The position numbers and the translations under genes are program-made. A DNA stretch of 64,000 nucleotides from Capillidium heterosporum (lineage: Eukaryota; Entomophthoromycota; Entomophthoromycetes; Entomophthorales; Capillidiaceae), in the NCBI GenBank assembly GCA_016630905.1, contig WBMQ01000008.1, forward strand, positions 1,302,001-1,366,000, given 5' to 3'. Positions 1 through 12,742 of the stretch are shown piece after piece; position 1 is the first letter of the stretch, and every line of letters begins with the position of its first letter. A model generated the notes under the pieces. That model saw only the letters and a program-made list of their open reading frames with translations, was not told the DNA's origin and made no database searches.

Positions 1-43
1 TCAAAGTGCTTTTTAGTTTAAATATCTTTTAAACAAATTGTAG

Positions 44-1598
44 GGACCCATCGACTTTTTGACGTTGGAAGAAGAAGTTGCAAAATCTTCCTTTGAAGGT
101 GGATGCTACGAAACTAACGTAAAGGCAATCATACGAAGTTTCGATGGGGAATGTGCTAAAGTACTTGTTTAAAAACACAAGCTACTGACTTTATTTTTCT
201 AGATAGCTTTAACTTTCAGTGGATGTACCGCTAACACTTTGATCGAAAACCTGTTCAAAAGCCAGTACGTGTTAAATTTATCCGAAAATGGCAGTCGCGA
301 TTGGTTCCCAGTTGACACCCAGACTTTAACTAGATTCTACCCTTCCTACGATAAACCAACTTATATGAAGGTGGGGGACAGTATATTTGATGCCGATGAA
401 TTAGCTACAGTTGAAGGAAAATCTATCCCGGAAGCTATTAGAACTGCAAACTCTGATGTCAAAGAAAAGCTGTATAGCGAATTTTTCAAAACATTCTTAT
501 CGGGAGACCATACCTCTATAAATTTGTAAGTGTGCTGTAGGTATAGCTATCTAATTTTATTTAGGGCTAAAGAGGGTAAAATAGTCATATCAGTAGCGAG
601 GGAGTTACTAGTTTCAGCCAAGATGCAACATGTTATAACCAACACCGCCATGTTGCTGACGATGTTAAACGACCATGGTTTCCCATCTATGGTAAAGGTA
701 GTAACAAATATTTTTTTCTAACATTAGTTTAGCATAGTCTTATTTGGATGGCGATGAATTTCCATGGGATGAAAGAGAGCTTCACTTCCCTTCTCAAGCT
801 CCTACAAGCCCTAAATGCATACAAGGAAAATTTGGCAGAGGTGTACGAGAGACATAAGCTAACCTTAAATCAGCAATTTGATGAGCTGATCCGGTGTACT
901 TTGGAAGCCCTCAAAGCCATTGAGGTTATGGACCTGTATCAACTTGATGGTAAAATGCTTTATACTACAAATATTAATCATATATAGACTTGTTGCTAAG
1001 GCTTTCAGTACTGCTAAAAGATTGTTCCGAAGGATTGATGGAGTTCACCAATGATGTCAAAGAGAAGATCGTACATCTCAAGGAAATGAGAGATGAAGGG
1101 CATCGGTACACGATCGGAGCTGCACTGTAAGTATTTAATAGGCTTTCAACTTATCAATTCCATAGAGGGGCTACTGCTGCCGTAGGATATGCCGTCATGT
1201 CACGCTCCAGCAAATCTTTCTTCAGCAAGGCGGCTAAAGCAGCTGTTGTCGTCGGCAGCGTTGCTGCCACCTACTACTACTACCAACTGGAATGTGAGTT
1301 GGACACCTTCATCGAAAAGCAAACTAGAGTCGTCTCTATAGCTTCCAATTTGGTTAATACCCTCAACTTTCAAAAAAACAATTTACCTAAATCGACGATG
1401 GAGCTGTTTCAGTTCAACGATTCGAGCAGCGATGTCGTCACCGATGTTTTGGTAAAAGATTTGAATGAGCTCAAAGATAGCTTGGAGGCCATCCTTGACA
1501 TCTTCAATATTAGCTCAGAGGATGCCCAGAAGGGGAACCAAGGTATTTCAAGGTATTTGGCGCTACCCAGTTACTTTTCGGGAGGTCGTGAGGAGTGA
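44..1598 (+). CDS. Unrecognised multi-exon gene, 3' part (5' end outside window)
   Basis: I do not recognise this protein. Five introns fit one continuous frame: 161-202, 526-564, 692-732, 950-987 and 1127-1165 (38-42 nt each), and an acceptor at 41-43 shows that coding continues to the left of the window. The visible part is about 451 residues. It is mostly helical and charged, with two short hydrophobic stretches near visible residues 304-318 (GAALGATAAVGYA) and 330-345 (AAVVVGSVAATYYYY) separated by a basic linker; the pair could be membrane or mitochondrial-associated helices. The tail after them is acidic and coiled-coil-like. The stop at 1596-1598 is the natural end of this frame, but another frame stays open to 1653, so the last residues are uncertain. 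Exon structure is well supported because all phases agree; function is unknown. Confidence 0.7.
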
Positions 1599-1653
1599 TG
1601 AGATGGCTTTGCCTTTATTTGAAGCCTTGCTATACCACATCTTTAGCTACTGA

Positions 1654-2258
1654 ATACTGCCTATATTTTCTAATTTTTCAACATCTCATTAAATGTACAT
1701 TATTGTTATTTAGCTTATTTTTGTAAATATTATTGCCAAGTATAGTATTGTTAAAGATATGGCAACTGGTATAAATATGATGGTTCTCAATAGTCTTAGC
1801 TTCCCATATCTTTAGGATAAGTATTTGACTCGAACTCTTCATACACTAATCAAAGCTATTTCAAATTCCATTCAGTATCACAGTTGAAATTAAAGTTACT
1901 ACATACCTCAATCCCAATCACCTGGCTAAATGGTTGATCTTAGTATAGAGCGGTCGAATGCTAATCTTCCAATTTCCCTTGAAACCTATAGTAACTTTGG
2001 TACAACAGTAAAGATTCATGCTATTCAAAGGAGTAATATTACCTAAAGTTTTTTACAAAATAGTGATCAAAATGGTATATAAAAATGCAACTATCCTTTT
2101 ACTTCAAGCTTCGACTTTCTAAAACGTGTGTAGTTGTACGATCGGTGATCCAAACTTTAACTACATCCATATTTTGACTTGGAGTTCTTTGATAGAATCC
2201 CGTTTATTGTTAACCACCATCCCATAAGCCTTTACTTTATATTAGTACCAGTTAAAAA
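1654..2258. other. Intergenic region, no gene seen
   Basis: AT-rich non-coding sequence between two plus-strand genes; it must hold the promoter of the gene at 2259. No convincing exon or RNA gene was seen. Confidence 0.6.
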
Positions 2259-2993
2259 ATGACGACCAGCAACCTATACCAGCAACTGGGCTTCCGGACC
2301 GATACCAACTTTGGTCATATCGACTCAATTACAAACTCTTACTTCACTTTTGACCAAGAAACTCATACCAATCCTACCAGCTCACCATCCAGTTCAAGTG
2401 GTATTACAACCTCACATCTAACCAACTTGGAGTTTACATCGAGTGAAGGTGGCTGCTTAGCATATAGTCCATCTAAAACAACCACCAGCTTCACCACCTT
2501 CCAATTCAATCTAAATGTTCTTTTAAAAGAGATCCCTAGGTTACACCTACTTCCTAAATTAACCTCAGTACTTGATGATACTCCTTCGATAGAACGCCAT
2601 GCAACTTTACTCAACATCCTAAAACTGACGTTGGATTTCTACCAGTTCAAGTTGTTTCTAACTCAAGAGCAAAATTTATTGATCTTCAACTACTTTACCT
2701 CCAATTACCTTGGAATCAGCTTTGATAACAACAAATTACTTCTAGAAGAGGTTATAATGGCTATAGTGACATTGAACAGATGGGAGCCATTCTATTATCT
2801 GTTGATCAACGCACTGTGTACGGCAAGTTTAGGTATGCTGCATGGGTCGAGTAAGTCGAGTAAGTTAGTTTCATATTATACCAAGTCGATGCAGGTTTTA
2901 GGTGAATTGGATAGAAGGTTACTAAAGTTGGAATCGAATTTGATAGTTTTAAGGTGGGTCCAAAATCTGTTGGAAGGTATTGGTTCAATATAA
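2259..2993 (+). CDS. Hypothetical protein, 244 aa, single exon
   Basis: An uninterrupted ATG-to-TAA frame of 244 codons with higher GC than its flanks, which supports it being real. The first 70 residues are Ser/Thr/Asn-rich and look disordered. From about residue 85 to the end the sequence is leucine-rich and predicted helical (for example KLTLDFYQFKLFL and LNRWEPFYYLLINAL), as in an alpha-helical scaffold or adaptor. There is no signal peptide and no long uncharged membrane segment. I do not recognise the family and see no catalytic motif. Two minus-strand frames inside it are shadows. It could be a fast-evolving subunit of a larger complex, but that is a guess. Confidence 0.65.
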   Translation: MTTSNLYQQLGFRTDTNFGHIDSITNSYFTFDQETHTNPTSSPSSSSGITTSHLTNLEFTSSEGGCLAYSPSKTTTSFTTFQFNLNVLLKEIPRLHLLPKLTSVLDDTPSIERHATLLNILKLTLDFYQFKLFLTQEQNLLIFNYFTSNYLGISFDNNKLLLEEVIMAIVTLNRWEPFYYLLINALCTASLGMLHGSSKSSKLVSYYTKSMQVLGELDRRLLKLESNLIVLRWVQNLLEGIGSI

Positions 2994-5900
2994 AGCTCCC
3001 TTCTATTGAGCTTTGAGTTTATAGAAATAAAGTATAGGTGCACATATACATTTGGTTTTTGCTATTTAAAATTTATGGCACATGGTCGTTGATTTTATTA
3101 CAACTAATTTCTAGTGTAAAATGACTAATTCTCAATAGTTTAATTGGTAAGAGGATGGTTTTATGAGCAACTTAAAAGAAAAGTGCTGTAATTCATGCCC
3201 AAAATTCAAGAATATATGGTAGATTTTATTATGAGCCCTAGCATACCCACTTTACTCCTTACAAAGCATTATTATATTCATGTGGATTTTATAGGCAATA
3301 ACTATGGCTTTCTTGAGTTTGGTGTGTTGAAGCTTTAGCATGCTTTGAAGAAATACAACTCCAAGTTCCTAAGGCCGAAACTTGCTTTAGTAGGAGTAGG
3401 CGTTAAATTAGTGGCAAGAAATAATACTTTACATTAACTTATTAATGTTATTTTAGGGTTAACTTTTTCAAATATATACTCTATCTTCTATTTTAGAAAA
3501 TTGAGAAATTGAACATAGATACAAAAATTTTCAAAACCATTCGAATCTTCAGCTTAAAAGCATGCCAACCATCCCCTAATAGAATCAGGTGGATCCACCT
3601 AATGCTTTACAAGTCATGGTAAAGGCTTTGAAAATAGAAAGACCCCACTGTATGAGGGAGTTTCAAATTGATAGCAGTCAAAGCTAGGTTCTCGAAGTTC
3701 TGGTACAAAGATCCAAAAAAATTTTAAAGAATTCATCAAATGTCGGATTGTTTATTTCTTCTCTACATGGAGTGCCTCTTATAAAAGCACTATTTTATCT
3801 AACAATTTACAACTAGCTTTCATAGTATATGCTGGCTACTAGCCGGTTTTATAAGTTTATTTGCATTCTTAGACGATGGCGTATCACATACATTCACCAG
3901 ATAGAGTAGGGGTTCCTATGCCGCCATCGCACTACAATGAGTGGTACTGAGAGGATTTCACGGTAGTAGATAGTATACCAAACCTCGTGATAGCATATAA
4001 AGGTGATCTAAATATTAAAAGTTTCATATATAAGCTACAGAAATCCCCTGAAAAGTTTATTGCATACATGTACTTTAGTATTTGGCTGCTCTGACTAGAT
4101 CCCCACCTGCAATTACACAAGTATGGTTAAAACAATGCTTGTGTTGACTATACCATTTAGCATCCAATGCGGTATGAAGCTTAATTTGATGGGTAGCTGG
4201 TTTGTCAACATTCCCATATCCCCACCTTCAGCAAATTAAGGAACTTTCGAATCCATTATTTCCCCTAACTTTACACCATACCTATATAGCTCCTATTAGT
4301 TGCCATAAAAGTAAACCTTTGCAGCACTCCATCCGAACTGACCACCAGCTCTATTGGATAGGTTTCAATATTTGTCTTCAGCTCAGAAAATTAATCCGAA
4401 GCGAAAGGACTCCTTTATGTCGTTGCAAAATATTGCAAACTAAAATTAGATTATTCGGTACCCACCCAAAATATATTTGAAAATAGGTCTGGGTACCCAT
4501 CGTACCATTTTACTAAAAGAGCAAAGTTACCAGCCAAAACCTCTCCTAAACCCGGAAAATTAGGTTAATGCCCCATCCGCTCGTTTTCTACTGCTTAAAC
4601 TCTTCCTTAGCGTTTGAGTTGATGGCTTTGTTGGGGAGACAAACTAGATCGCTCTTGAGAATACTGATTTTAGTAAAAGTGCACCAGCATTTTGTAAAGA
4701 ATCCAACAATTATTGCCAGGTATACAGAAAAAGCATTTCAACACAATTCCCAGCTTCGCCACCATCCTCTTTTCCCACTGTAGATAAGTCGTTACAATTT
4801 CAAGTCACGGGTTTTAGGTTCTAACTGAAATATATTTCTTTCTAGAGTAGGCCCTTCCCTAGTGGAAGAATACGCAAAGTGGAAAGGTTGTGGAGCAAGT
4901 TTGAAAGTTTACATCCAAAAGCAATTGTACCACTGAAATTATAGTTACAGGAGATATATTTGTGAGTCGAGATGTTGGTTTTGTATTAGAAACCCACATA
5001 AATCTTTTGCAATACGGTTGTCGCTTTAACATGCCATAAGGATTGTATGATGATCTACAAGGCCATGTCAAACTACAGTGATGGTTGGGCTGACCTTAAG
5101 CTTTGCAGGGACGACATCCTCGCTTTATAAAACAATTTGTCATCCTACGATCTCATTATTGCCATTTCCAGGTCACATACAAGTACCAAGCCAGTTCTCG
5201 TTAAAAGCGTGACTAGATTTCCAAGCTGTAAGTCATCTCAAACTTGCCATTTGGATGAAATCCCTGATCACAGCTGTTTTTCATTTGCTAAACCAGGTAA
5301 GGAGTATAAGGTACTGTCCGTTAGAAAATATTTGAAACCTAGAACTGGGGATGCCGATAAAGGCTAGTCTAACTTTAGGGTTTATAAGATTTGGATACAA
5401 CTGCATTAGACCTTGAAGTTGATAAAATGAGCCCCGAATGTATCTGCAAAATACTGCTGGCCTTTGGAGCTATTTATATGAAAATAGCTCTGGCAGGGCT
5501 ATAAAAATAAAATTCAGGTGAGAATGGACAAAATTAGAACGAAAAGGTAATTGTTGGGGAGTATAACTTGGGTACCGTTGGGTATCCGTTAAGTTTGCGC
5601 CAGTGTTTAAGGCCCTTCCCTTTGTTATGGAGAAATAGATGGGGAGTTTATTTATAAAGACTGTTGTAACAAAACACAAATTTCCAAAATTTCAACTTGA
5701 CTTACCCTTCCCAATTACCAAATTGAGACTCCAAACTGCACTTCGATTTGGATGCAACTGAAATCCAATGAGTTTGGGCTTAGGGGCTTCTGATTGAGAG
5801 CGATTGAAGCTACTGGAAACTTTTTTTAGATCTGCTAAAACCATTAACTAAATATAGAACTTGAAAAAGATTGGGACTGTTCCAAATCTGTTCAAGTAAA

Positions 5901-6188
5901 TTAATTGTACATTCAGACTGTATTCCATTTAAATCCTGGCAGTTTCATTACAATTTAATCAACTTCCACTTTATTGATCTTTCAATTCCCCACCATCCAT
6001 TTCCACAAACCGGGCTACCAACTTGGTCGACTTCCCCAAACCCCAGCCCAATTAATAGTCCTACTTATCATAGCAGTTGTGCAGCTTAATTTAGTTTTTA
6101 ACGATCCCAACTTTGACCTGGGCTTGATAACTGTCACTTTTCTCACTCAACCTCATCTCAGTTTTATAGTACAACTCAAGTAAAGTAG
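2994..6188. other. 3.2 kb gene-free stretch
   Basis: Only short, stop-limited frames with no recognisable composition or motif. A perfect 14-bp palindrome (AGGTGGATCCACCT) sits near 3587. The last few hundred bases must contain the promoter of the kinase at 6189. A small exon-rich gene could be hidden here, since such genes exist elsewhere in the window, but I could not assemble one. Confidence 0.5.
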
Positions 6189-8598
6189 ATGATGGACTTT
6201 CTCGACCCTATTGAAATCGAACCACGATACCCAGGACGGCGTCAGTCCAAGCTGCTTTCCAAAATAATTCGGTCCTCCCAGGTAAATCTATTTGTAAATG
6301 GGCGCCTATTAACTTTTATTTAGTACGAACCGCAACTGAACGAGAAGAACCAGCGCCATTCCATCTACAAGCAATTAAGCGAACCAACACGATCCCAAAC
6401 CCGCAAATCAAAGCATATCTCAAATGAGACCTTCGAGGCACCTAGGGAACGAGCAAATTCCTGTCAAACCGATAACTCACAAAATAGACGCTCGAGACAC
6501 CCCAGCAAACTTTCACCTGATCTACTACCGCCCAGTCCTCACCACTACCGGGCTCCTGACAGCCAGAAACCTAGCTCCAGGCTCTCTAAATACAACGCTG
6601 CCGTTTCGCCTGAGCTCCAGAAGGGATCGATGCCGATAGGCATACCCATATCAACTAAAATCAGTACCAGCCCCAAGCTACTGTCAGGGTCCCCCGACTC
6701 CATTAACCTATCCGATATACCATCACGTACCCGTTCTACATCGGTCCGAAGTCAGATGGCCAAGAACGGTACCGAGGACAGCGCTATAGCCGTACCGTCC
6801 GACGAAATATTCGAGGCATCCAACCTCCTTGACGACAAAATTGAGCCCGAATTTCAACGTGCCCCCTCCCCCACCAAACCCCTGACTGAAGTTGGAGATT
6901 ATACCATCAAACGGGATATAGGCCAAGGTACCTTTGGGGTGGTCAAGCTGGGTGAGCATAAAATTACAAAGCAGATGGTAGCATTTTAACATACAACATC
7001 TTATTTATTTATCCTATTAGGTTGCCATCAAAGTTATAACGAAGTCCTCGATAAAAAGTTCTAGGGCAAGGGCCCGAGTCGAACAAGAGCTCCGACTCCT
7101 ACCCCTGCTGGATCACCCCCACATCGTCAAGGTCTACGAAGTTGTCGAGGATGAAGATCACTACATGATCGTAATGGAGCACCTCACCGGTGGTGAACTC
7201 TTCCAATACATCGTCAAGAACCGACGTATTAACGAGCGCGAAGCAAGGTACTTCTTCCGACAGATTGTATCCGCTTTGGACTATTGCCACCAGAACTCGA
7301 TAATCCACCGTGACATGAAACCGGAGAACCTTCTGTTAGATTCCAAGATGCAGATCCGGCTCATCGACTTTGGGTTCGCCAACTTCTATTGCAACGAGTC
7401 TACATTGAGTACCTTCTGCGGGTCACCTTACTATGCCTCCCCCGAGATGATACGAGGTGTCGACTATGTCGGCCCTGAAGTCGATATCTGGAGTTTAGGA
7501 GTCACTCTGTATACAATGCTCTCGGGTAAACTACCGTTCAACTCGTACAACCTCAAGTCGTTCCAGCGTAAGGTCACTAGAGGCGAGTACGAGATCCCGG
7601 TCTACTTCTCCAAAGATGTCAGCGAGCTCACCAAGTGCATGCTCAACACCGACAAACGCAAACGTATAACGATGGAGCGGATACGACTACACCCCTGGAC
7701 CAATGCTGGTTATGGTGACCTACCCAACAGCCACCTTAGCATCCGCCCACCAACCGTGCGTAAGCCCGACATTGAGCTCATCAAGAAGATGGCCGACTAC
7801 GGCTATAAGATTGACGACTACCAGACGCTGCTGCTAGCCAGTACTGGCGTCACTCAACCCATGTTCTCCCTCTATCACCTACTCGACGAGCGCAGAGCAC
7901 GCAAGATCAAAGAGGACCAAAAGATTGAAGAGATAAAGCAACGCTCCTTACGTGGCAAGGCACTCAAGGCGGTTGATGTCACTCAATCGCAATCCAAGGA
8001 CGGTCAGGTACAGGAACCACCGTTACCTAGCCTGCCTGAAAAGGAGGATATGGATGCCGACGCTGAGTTGGTCGACACCATCAAATCACGCCGCTACTCC
8101 ATCGACACACCACGCGAGGAAGACGACTTTGTTGGGGCCATCCCCCTCTCCCAAACACCCCTCAAGGCAGCCGGACGTTCCTTTGACTCGATATCGCGGC
8201 GTACGTCGGTGCGCTCTAAGATCCGCCCCGTCGTCATGCCCCCATCCGATGCTGAGGCTCTAGTCCCAACATCGTGCCGCTTACAGGACGATATATTAGG
8301 CCGTGAGGCCAAGGAAGGTTGGTTCACCGGTCTTTTCAACGTCTCAGTTACCTCTACCAAGCCATACCAGCAGATTGTCCAGGAGTTGGAGCGAGTCTTA
8401 GTAAATTTACAGATCGAGTACTCCAAGTTGGAGGATCGGTTCGTTTGCCACAACCCAGCCAACAAGTTAGCATTTGAAGTCCGCATCGTTTACAAGGATC
8501 ACCTCAAGGCCTACCATGTTTTGTTCAAGAATTTGAAGGGAAGTAGCTGGGCCCACAAGAAGTACTGTTACAAAATCATCCAGCGTATGTATATTTGA
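6189..8598 (+). CDS. Ser/Thr protein kinase, Kin1/Par-1/MARK family with KA1 domain
   Basis: Predicted 774-residue protein from three exons (introns 6282-6323 and 6978-7020). The kinase domain spans about residues 221-470: glycine loop IGQGTFGVV, VAIK lysine at the start of exon 3, catalytic loop HRDMKPEN, metal-binding DFG in IDFGFAN, activation-segment end SPYYASPE, and a closing LHPW. The N-terminal 220 residues are Ser/Arg-rich and low complexity. The C-terminal ~90 residues begin GLFNVSVTSTKP and end in a KA1-type fold typical of Kin1/Kin2/MARK, which binds acidic membrane lipids. Members of this family act in cell polarity, exocytosis and septation. The start is the first of two adjacent ATGs (6189, 6192); joining over the 42-nt intron keeps the frame open. 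Kin4-like kinases are the main alternative, but the KA1 end favours Kin1/MARK. Confidence 0.93.
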
Positions 8599-9708
8599 TT
8601 TAGAGGCCTAGATACAATTGGTGGGCGGCAAAAGATGGCAGTTCGGGATGGGACATGGCCTACTTTTGACTTGGAGAGAGAACTGGGATAATAATACCGG
8701 TGAAGCTCGATCGTACTAACTAAATACACTAAACTCAACGGAGCTTTGATACACTGCGTTGACAAAGCCTATCTTAACTTACACAGCTATAAACTAACGA
8801 CTAATCTTAATTAAATTCAAAATAAAAATCCAAAGGATACCGTCCAATTTATGGACGGGACTGTAAATGTAGCTGGCTTTTATATTTGACTTGTATTTAT
8901 CTCTACTTTGGTACTGATATATAGTTTAAAATGAAAGGGAGGAAAGATTGGCCTCTTGATAATTAGATAGAGTTGATAGCTCTATCAAATTGCTTTGTAG
9001 TTCAACACTTTAGTAAAAATATAAAGATTGGTTTGTATCGAATTGATATAGGTTGAGCTTTCAAGTTTCCAACCGTTTACTTTAGCAGACTGTTTCAACT
9101 TGGTAGACCTTTTCCAACATCCTATACCTCTTTTGGCTTTAGACTTTTACCTACAAAATGTCAAAATCAGATTGCCTTTTATAGATATTACTTTGCAAAG
9201 AATGTTGGCGGCAGATAAAGTACCCCTATATTGAAAGTGTTGGAACTCCTTATACGCCTAGACGAAATAGGGTAAATTTTTGGGATGGTGAAGTTTACAT
9301 ATTGAACAAAGATCCCAAGTATCTGTATAGGAAAGTTTATAAAAGGTATGGGGCAAAAGTTACTGGCTTGTAAATTCTAGCTTTTAGATGAAGGGATTCA
9401 ATTGAAAGTTCAAGTTTACTATTTCATCCAAAAGATACAATATGGTGAGATATAAATGAATAGACGTTCAACAAGCTATATATTCTGAAATATATTATCT
9501 TTGTCTCACTTCATCTTTTCATCTAGCGAAATGTCTTGTAGTGAAGGGTAGAGCTAACAAAAGTTCTCCATATACTTTAATCTCTCTCAGTCTACACTGA
9601 ACTACTGCTATGAAGGTTCTTAAATCCTAACCTAAAACATAAAGTACTAAAACATACATATAGTTAATTTTTATTTTTATAGACAGCACCAAAGAAGTAG
9701 AATGCACA
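8599..9708. other. Intergenic region between convergent genes
   Basis: About 1.1 kb of AT-rich sequence between the 3' ends of the kinase (+) and the Cys-rich protein (-). No gene seen. A GTATCCTTTG string on the minus strand near 8833 matches the U12-type donor consensus, but no branch point follows. Confidence 0.55.
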
Positions 9709-10482
9709 TTAGTTGATAGAGACGAGGATACTCATCAAGACAGCGCCAAAAATCGAAAGGTTGAGTTGCTGGAACGTCAAACTACTACTTGACAACGTAG
9801 ATACGTACGATTTGTTACTACTCTGTGAACTATTACTATTTGTCAAATTCAAGCCATCGGTGCTGATATTCAAATTCTTGAACAGACTGGTAGAGCATCC
9901 GATACCACACAAATAACACGACTTCAAATCGGCTGCCTTGTTCAGACAATCGGTTTTACAGCTTTCACTGGACTTGATATCATCGACACTGGATTTGGTA
10001 CCGTTCGTAACACAACTTAGATAGTTGGAGCTTTCCAGCTGATCGGAGCAGTTTAAAATACAAGTGTAGTCGGTTTCCTTACACCCTTTCTTGTTAAAAC
10101 ACTGTTCGGCTTCTTGGTTGGCAATACCGTAGCAGGGTGCAAGTTTCGACTGTAACTTTATGTAGGAGTCTGATTGGTTAGAAGTTAGACCTACACTGGT
10201 AAAGACGCAGTTGTTGATGCAGTTTTCGTTGGAGTCGGTGCTACAGTTCTCGATGCAAGATTTTATGTTGAGTCCTAAGTTGTTGGAATCGAGTTGATTT
10301 AAGAAGGTGCAGGTCTTCTTACATACTTTTTCACCTAGACAGCTGACTTGGCACTGTAACTCTTTACTTGGGCCTTGGGCTGAACTGGTAGTGTTAGAAT
10401 TGTTGATGTTGCTGCTGGTGTTATTAGTAGTTTGAGCCAGTAGGTAACTTACAAAAAGCAATAGTAGGGATAATTTAGACAT
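9709..10482 (-). CDS. Secreted Cys-rich protein, probable GPI anchor, 257 aa
   Basis: Single exon, ATG at 10482. Residues 1-16 (MSKLSLLLLFVSYLLA) form a signal peptide, followed by an Asn/Ser/Thr-rich segment with many N-glycosylation sequons. The central part (about residues 42-200) has some 24 cysteines in CxxxC-type pairs such as CQVSCLGEKVCKKTC, suggesting several disulfide-bonded repeats. The tail is Ser/Asn-rich and ends in a hydrophobic stretch (about residues 238-256, LNLSIFGAVLMSILVSI) without following charge, the pattern of a GPI attachment signal. It is therefore probably a plasma-membrane or cell-wall protein. It is not a canonical CFEM domain by spacing that I can see. Family and role are unknown; the secretion and anchoring calls are inferences from composition. 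Confidence 0.8.
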   Translation of the reverse strand: MSKLSLLLLFVSYLLAQTTNNTSSNINNSNTTSSAQGPSKELQCQVSCLGEKVCKKTCTFLNQLDSNNLGLNIKSCIENCSTDSNENCINNCVFTSVGLTSNQSDSYIKLQSKLAPCYGIANQEAEQCFNKKGCKETDYTCILNCSDQLESSNYLSCVTNGTKSSVDDIKSSESCKTDCLNKAADLKSCYLCGIGCSTSLFKNLNISTDGLNLTNSNSSQSSNKSYVSTLSSSSLTFQQLNLSIFGAVLMSILVSIN

Positions 10483-12061
10483 GTTAACTCGCGTTTATGT
10501 TCTCGTTATTAGTTGGTAAAGTGGTGGAATTGAAAGATAGGTGAAAACTTGATGAGAGGTTGGAAATTTTATAGATGGGTTTCTGTTTATCTCCCTTAAA
10601 ATTCCCCTATAACTTTTGGGAAACTTTTAACTTGCGGGTTTTTATAGGTAGAAAGATATGCTTTCAAAATAGTGGTGAGAATGTTAGCTCGGTACAGTCT
10701 TTTAACAGCAGAATGAGTTAATGAACTCACCTGACTAACTGCAAATGGCTTACTAGTAATTAAACCGACATATTGGATGAATATTCGTGTAGGAAGCTCT
10801 TCATATAAGAGGGAGGATATCAAATCAAATTTAACGTTTTCCGAAAGGTCAGTTAGTTCTTATATCGGGACCTTGAAAGGTAGTTTAATTGTTTTCAGCT
10901 TGAAGCTTCTTCCTACAATGGGCTTTTGATGTAGTCTAAAATATCCTTATTATCGTACATGTTTGACAATACAAATATCTGGTTTGAATATATATAATAG
11001 AGTCTGTCACACTATAGAACGAAATTTATAATGATGATAAATTTATATATAGCCCTAGAATAATGAAAACTGAATCAATTTCAAAGTCCATCATGTTAGA
11101 AGGCAAGTGATAAAACATCTGTTTGATAACTTAGTTGGTGCATTAGAAACTGATAGTATCTAGTATTTGTTTGCTCTAATTGACTATATATATAGCTAAA
11201 GTAGCTTAATATAGTTTATCTTTCGTCGTAGTGGTTTAAAGATGGGCGTTTTTGAGTATAGTATACATGTTACATGTCGTGATAGCTTTAAGCTCAAAGA
11301 GATCAGCTATTAAAGATAATCACAAAGTAATCGAGATTAGCTAAGGTTATAATGGCGATTATAGCGCCTAGTACACCAGGTTCTCGAAAATATAGCACTT
11401 TGAATTTTACCTTACATTTGCAGTAATGGTGATAGAGTTGGATGTTTTGTAGATGTTAGAATCGGTATGATTTTGTGCTGAGATTAATCAAGCAAGTAGA
11501 AAAAGAACAGCTGTTGGAAAATGGAATGTTGGTTACTGGATACTTCGATTCTATAGTTTATACCTTGTCATTGACCTCCATTTTTGTGAGATTAAATCGT
11601 TTGGACTTACTCATTTTCACAACTTCAAGGAGTAAATGGAGGAGGCGGTAATTAGTTGGATATAAAATGCAATAAAAGGTCTTTGATGCATCAGTCATAA
11701 GCTGTTAATATTTTTATATCAAAAAGTTGTAATCTACCTACTTAATTATAACCTAAATTGCAATTGAACTTACCAGCGTATATATAACACAGGTATAAAA
11801 ATTTTGAATCGTTTTGAAAAATCAAAGTAGAGTTTAGCAAAATAAGAAACAAAGTGATGCCAAACTTAAAGACTTAACTTTTACTGGAGGAATTCGCTTC
11901 ATCACCCTTTGAGAAGTGGCAACTGCCGGCATCAACTTCGTCAACCTAAAGTAGGTCAAGTACGATTAAAGCAAAAAATTTAAACTAGCTGTACATACGT
12001 CTTTCAATAATAAGTCCAGATACTTACAAATATATCATAAGAAAACCATCAATGCCGTTTA
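10483..12061. other. Intergenic region; possible extra 3' exon
   Basis: Mostly AT-rich non-coding sequence. On the minus strand at about 11875-11945 a GC-richer stretch preceded by an acceptor-like ctactttag stays open and looks coding; it could be a further 3' exon of the neighbouring Duo1 gene or chance. Nothing else recognisable. Confidence 0.4.
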
Positions 12062-12742
12062 TCATTTCCGTTGATAATCTTCTCTCAAACTCTTGCGTTT
12101 GGCCCGTCGTTCCTTGTTGGCAAAGGCCGGGGTCAACTCTATAGATTCTAATGCATTTTCAAAGTTGGACGTGGCCACCGAACTTTCATGTAAGTTTTGG
12201 TTTGCTTCCAACTCCATTTGTTCCTCCTGTGCTGTATCTCTAAGGACATGTTGTACGCTTGGGTAGAGCTCCTAGATAGCCAAACAAAGTTAATTATTTG
12301 GTAGACTAAAATAACTTACAAATTTGCCGGAAAATGTAGGGTCTTCAAACATGGTTTCGTTGTGTATGGATTGAGTAAGTACTATAGACCAAATGTCGAG
12401 TAGATATTGAGTTTGGTTGACGTTCTCCTCAAACTCTTGGAACTGGAAGTTCATCTGGTGTAGGCAGTCAGTTAAATTTGTCAATGTGTCATTGACGGTT
12501 GAAATATGGTTGAATTCAGTTTTTAGGAAATTTAGCTCTTGCTCCAGTTCCGAATTCAAGGTTGCTTGATGTTCATGCAAAATTCGCGATTCATCATGAT
12601 CACCTTCCAAAAATTGAGCTAAACTTGGGTCCTGGTGCTCAAAGTCGCCCTCGAAAAATAGTTCGTTATCTGCATCGTTTAGTTGGTTGTTGCTTTCGAT
12701 AACTTGATTCTCAGTTGATCTCTGGTTGATTTTGTTGTTCAT
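12062..12742 (-). CDS. DUO1: DASH complex subunit Duo1
   Basis: Two exons on the minus strand (12320-12742, then 12062-12271; 48-nt intron 12272-12319) encode about 210 residues. After an acidic N-terminus, residues about 66-141 form the conserved Duo1 coiled-coil: FLKTEFNHISTVNDTL, then LLDIWSIVLTQSIHNETMF, then a short DPTFSGK, matching the family pattern of a helix followed by LLDxWxxILSQxxHxxxLxxDPxWxG. The C-terminal exon is highly charged and ends with basic KERRAKRKSLRE. Duo1 is part of the fungal DASH/Dam1 ring that couples kinetochores to spindle microtubules in the nucleus. Identification rests on the domain pattern; the divergent sequence leaves moderate uncertainty. The stop at 12062-12064 could be bypassed if an additional 3' intron exists. 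Confidence 0.8.
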
